NCBI RefSeq assembly: GCF_001577835.2
Contig: NC_029519.1
Coordinates: forward strand, 39,359,977 to 39,423,976
Origin: Coturnix japonica
Lineage: Eukaryota > Chordata > Aves > Galliformes > Phasianidae
DNA: 64,000 nucleotides
Reading direction: 5' to 3'
Shown here: piece after piece, positions 61,052 through 64,000 of the stretch
How positions within the stretch are numbered: position 1 is the first letter of the stretch
Layout of the letters: each line of letters starts with the position of its first letter
Translations under genes and position numbers: made by a program
Notes under the pieces: model-generated
The model's database searches: none
What the model saw: the letters and a program-made list of their open reading frames with translations, nothing else
What the model was told of the DNA's origin: nothing

Positions 61052-61703
61052 CTTAAAAATAAATAAATAAAAGTGTTCAGGATTTAATTACAGTAAAAAA
61101 TCTTTTGTTCCGGGTTCGAGCTTCACTTCAAAGCGCATTTTTCCCTTGCCAAGCCAGGGCAAGTTGAGTATCGGAGGCCACCTGGGGGCATCACCCACTC
61201 ACCGGCCGCAGGTCAGCGCGGCGCAGAGCTCTCGCAGCAGCTCCTCTGCCGCTCCGGGCTTACAGTGAATCGTTCCCTCTATCAGCTCATGGGCGATGTC
61301 CAACTCTTGCTTGGCCAGAAACTTGACGCGTCAGGAAGGGAAAAAAATGATTACAGATTAGAAGGGAAGGGGCACGGCGGGGGGCGGGGGGCGGCAGGGG
61401 GCCATCTCACCCGCCGCAGCCGGGCCCAGTTGTCGAGCTTGGTGGGCAGCGAGCAGCCGTTCCTGTAGCAGATGGGCTGGACGTGGGCGGGGAAGCGGCG
61501 AGACAGGATTTCCGCCACCAGGTACCCGTTGGAGAAATCCCTGTTGAGACAACGTGAAGGGCGCTGGCACCGCCCCCCGCTCCCTCCCCCCAGGCCCGGC
61601 CCGGCCCGGCGGACCTGCGGTAGTTGCGGGGGATGACGGAAAGGCCGAGGCTGAGCAGCCAGCGGAGCACGGGGCGAGGCAGCTCGGGCTGCCGGACCGA
61701 CAT
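60831..61703 (-). CDS. SPATA4: SPATA4, spermatogenesis-associated protein 4 (four exons recognised)
   Basis: This is the minus-strand gene span with exons at 61703-61615, 61540-61411, 61321-61203 and 61051-60831. The product opens MSVRQPELPRPVLRWLLSL and carries the sperm-type calponin-homology-like (CH_2) fold: VLRWL..L.L, then RDFSNGYLVAEILSRRFP, then KLDNWARLRR and HELIEGTIHCKPGAAEELL. Mammalian SPATA4 is about 305 residues, testis-enriched and linked to sperm flagella and microtubules. Here only about 186-191 residues are traced, and the C-terminal part is not found. The N-terminus is about 45 residues shorter than in human. The open frame extends upstream of this ATG but contains no earlier ATG. 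Introns 1-3 are small (74, 89 and 151 bases) and the 5' half is GC-rich. The gene is convergent with WDR17. Confidence 0.88.
61203..61321 (-). CDS. SPATA4: SPATA4 exon 3
   Basis: 119 nt, phase 0 in and phase 2 out. It encodes FLAKQELDIAHELIEGTIHC and KPGAAEELLRELCAALTCG, matching the conserved 'ELIHGTIHCKAG' block of SPATA4. Acceptor TCAAG, donor GGCCG|GTGAGT. Confidence 0.92.
61411..61540 (-). CDS. SPATA4: SPATA4 exon 2
   Basis: 130 nt, phase 2 in and phase 0 out. It encodes RDFSNGYLVAEILSRRFPA, then YRNGCSLPTKLDNWARLRR, the core of the CH-like domain. Acceptor TCAACAG, donor CGG|GTGAGA. Confidence 0.95.
61615..61703 (-). CDS. SPATA4: SPATA4 exon 1 with start codon
   Basis: 89 nt from ATG (61703) to AG|GTCCGC. 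It encodes MSVRQPELPRPVLRWLLSLG and LSVIPRNYR. The donor is weak after GT, but the phase and the conserved RNYR|RDFSNG junction require it. The ATG lies in a CpG-rich stretch. Confidence 0.9.
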
Positions 61704-61860
61704 AGCGGCGCTGGGCTGAGCTCGCCGCCTCACAGCACGGAGGGGCACACACGGGAGGCGGAGTGTGAGGTGCCGCCTGGTACCGTCTGTGTTCGTCTGC
61801 AGCGCTTTATGGCTAACCGGCGTGATGTCACAGTCGGATTCCAAAGCGGAATGGAGGTTT
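61704..61860 (-). promoter_or_regulatory. SPATA4: SPATA4 CpG-rich promoter region
   Basis: CpG-rich DNA directly upstream of the start codon. It contains a CRE-like TGATGTCA (61823-61830), the type of site bound by CREB/CREM in spermatid genes. I see no TATA box in a convincing place. Promoter function is inferred from position. Confidence 0.5.
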
Positions 61861-61889
61861 TAGGCAATGTATGTGGTTTATTTTTGGTG

Positions 61890-62060
61890 ACACGCTTCTG
61901 AGTCGAATTCCGTGTTGCACCTCGTGTCAGGCTGCCCCTCCGCTGCCGTCTGTCACACAGCAACAACCTACCATGGAATATTGGTGGGAAGGTTCAACCT
62001 GTACTGCCGTACCACCAACATCTGCCTCTGACATGGTGTGCCAACGTCATAAATAGGAAG
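61890..62060 (+). repeat. Unnamed dispersed element, copy B
   Basis: This is the homologue of 47625-47785, with GTCAGGCTGCCCCTCCGCTG, a CATGGAATATTGGTGGGAAG block and a TACTGCCGT block. It continues to CATAAATAGGAAGC. It sits immediately upstream of the SPATA4 promoter. The class is unknown. Confidence 0.55.
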
Positions 62061-63124
62061 CATTGCTTACAGAGCATCTGTTCTGTGAGAGCCGCATTGT
62101 ATAAACACAATGAGACCAAAACCAGGCCTGCTTTCTTTTAATTTCTAATTCAGCCTAGCATCGTGTTTCTGAAAGAGCTTTACCAAATGCTCACATCATC
62201 TGTTTGGTTAATATGTATTCTTGGTATGTGACATAAGAGCGGGCTGATCTGCTGGAGGCCTGTTCCACAACACAGTCCTGCCACAGCAACAACCCGAGTT
62301 CCCAGTTTTGTTTGTTCCCATCCGACCTGTCTCAGTTTGCTGAAGGGATTCTAGTCATATTATTATATATTAGCAAAAGATTAAAGGTTTAAAAGTGAGT
62401 ATTACCCAAGATTCATGTTGCAAAAATACCACTGCAGGCTGGGTCTGGGTTAATCTGCTTGTCTACTGCTCCACAGCATTAAGGAGAAAGTAGCACCCAG
62501 TAGCTTGTACCACTTAAGAGGATCTTGTTTGCACTTTGGATGGCTGCTGGAATCAGTGGGAATAACATGCAAATAGCAAGACAGCACAAATCCACATAGA
62601 TGATGTGATGTAAGGTAGCAGGGACTCTAGTGTCTAAAGCCAAACCAACCTCCTCTTTTTTTCTCATGCAGCTTTTCCCAAAGCAAGTTTGAAAAGCACT
62701 CTGTACACCTGAAGGTAAGAGCCCAAGTGATCTTACTCTGTGCATACAAGTTCAGTAGCACAGTGGTTGGCATGGCACTGCTGTGTTTCTTGAAGTAATA
62801 AAAGCAATGGCATCATGCAGAAACCAAGAAATTCCTAGCTTCTGAATGAGGGGGAAAAAACCCACAACAAAACAAACAACTCGCTCAGTACATGGACAGT
62901 ATGGAATCCTAAGCAGTTTCTCCTACCTGCATCTGATCTTCCTTTAGAGGGAGTCCAGAAAAGGCTCTCTCTAGAGTTTTTGCAAGGAGCAGAAGTAAAT
63001 TAAGATTCCTTTAAACAAGGATAATAGTCGGAAAGTTGGATGTTCTTTATGTGGACGTGGCTGGATTTTATTAGGTGGACATAAATTAGCAACTGAGGAT
63101 TAGGCTTATAAGTAGAAAGGGGGA
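62061..63124. other. Non-coding DNA upstream of SPATA4
   Basis: I see no exon, RNA gene or recognisable repeat in this stretch. Confidence 0.6.
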
Positions 63125-63415
63125 CTGACTTTTTACACGGGTGGGTAGTGACAGGACAAGGAGGAATGGCTTTAAATTAAAAGAGGATAGATTTAAGTTA
63201 GATGATAGGCAGAAATTATTTACTCAGAGAGTGGTGGGGCCCTGGCACAGGCTGCCCAGGGAGGCTGTGGCTGCCCCATCTCTGGAGGCTTTCAAGGCCA
63301 GTTTGGGTGGGCCCCAGACAGCCTTATTCCATGATTGGCAACCATACTCACAGCAGGGGGTTGGATCTTTATGGTCCCATCTAACCCAAGCCATTCTATG
63401 ATTCCATGATATGAT
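63125..63415 (+). mobile_element. CR1 LINE 3' end, sense
   Basis: Plus-oriented CR1 tail. The ORF2 C-terminus is recognisable as SDRTRRNGFKL, QRVVGPWHRLPREAV and LEAFKASLGG. It is followed by GGTTGGATCTTTATGGTCCC and terminal repeats ATTCTATGATTCCATGA. It is 5' truncated. Confidence 0.92.
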
Positions 63416-64000
63416 GCAGTAGCCTTGAAAAGCCTTGGGAGTACCATGCAGTAATTTACGTCATTCTCTGAGGCAGATTATTAATATGTCCCTAAGTTAT
63501 GATAGAGCACTGTTAAGGAAATATAAGGAAAGATTCCAAGAATGCTCTGTAAGAAGAAGGCATCAGAAAGTATCCCAGCATTAAGGCTTCTGAGGAATAT
63601 TTCCCTATGATTTGTATCTTTCTGAATTATTTGTAACTTTCTAAATTAGAAAACTGTAAGCTAGGCTAAAAAAAAGAAAAGCTCAAGACACAAACCTCTA
63701 GTTCGCAGCACAGGCAGTGAGGAAGGGTAAAGGAAGTTTCTCACTGTCATTAATTAAGTGTTTATATAAAGAAAAGGAAGAAAACTGGCTATCTGTTTAT
63801 TTATTATTTTATTTTTTTTTAATCAATGTTTGTAGTGCACCTACCACCAAGTATTTTTTTGGTACACAGACAACATACATTTAAAAACACATAAAATAAT
63901 GACTCCAAGTGAACAACGTTAACAAATAAAAATGAAGAAACGCTGCAGTTCCCACGTGCCAAATAGATTTTAAAGTATAAATACAAAGAAAACTAACAGC
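63416..64000 (-). other. Non-coding right edge, possibly 3' UTR of the next gene
   Basis: AT-rich DNA with several minus-strand AATAAA words near 63793-63830 and 63920-63930. In mammals ASB5 follows SPATA4 on the same strand, so its 3' UTR could begin here. No coding sequence is seen. Confidence 0.2.

Noticed and set aside
61351-61844. Long minus-strand frames overlapping SPATA4 exons 1-2, including a 145-codon one
   Set aside because: They cross the introns. The upstream extension of the SPATA4 frame begins at a TTG and has no ATG before MSVRQP, so it was not taken as the start.
1-64000. tRNA or rRNA genes, CRISPR arrays, whole retroviral elements
   Set aside because: No T-loop plus acceptor-stem pattern, no regularly spaced repeat array and no gag/pol/env-like frames were seen on either strand.

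Overview
The window looks like a piece of a bird chromosome, most likely a galliform (chicken-like). The evidence is AT-rich DNA with long introns, many truncated CR1 LINE copies ending in the ATTCTATG-type 3' repeats usual for bird CR1, and vertebrate genes in the order known from human 4q34 (WDR17 then SPATA4, convergent). The species call is inference, because no search could be run.

Layout. Positions 1-14270 are gene-poor upstream DNA with CR1 fragments, low-complexity tracts and three copies of an unnamed repeat; I find no exon there. A CpG-rich promoter lies at about 14270-14660 with a CCAAT box, a GC box and an RFX/X-box-like palindrome, followed by a probable non-coding first exon with a donor at 14500. 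WDR17 then runs on the + strand. I trace 29 coding exons from ATG 21266 to TGA 55823, every junction in phase, giving 1307 residues: N-terminal WD40 repeats followed by an alpha-helical repeat tail. Its 3' UTR begins at 55824 and has candidate poly(A) signals at 56038 and 56284. SPATA4 lies on the - strand from ATG 61703 through four exons down to at least 60831. It encodes the sperm-type CH_2 calponin-homology-like domain, but I cannot find the last C-terminal exon(s) known in mammals. The right edge (about 62 kb onward) is non-coding, with one sense CR1 piece and possibly the 3' UTR of the next gene.

How the genes relate. WDR17 has the propeller-plus-solenoid layout seen in intraflagellar-transport and coat proteins, and its promoter has an X-box-like site. 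SPATA4 belongs to a family of flagellar or sperm proteins. A shared ciliary or testis theme is reasonable but is inference.

The points most worth checking are a 21-nt phase-preserving cryptic microexon in WDR17 intron 22 that resembles a mammalian alternative exon, the missing SPATA4 C-terminus, the X-box-like promoter element, two dispersed repeat families I cannot name, and a perfect 11-bp-arm inverted repeat in intron 2. I see no prokaryotic features, tRNA or rRNA genes, CRISPR arrays or intact retroviral elements. Nothing here is convincingly a wholly new biological system.
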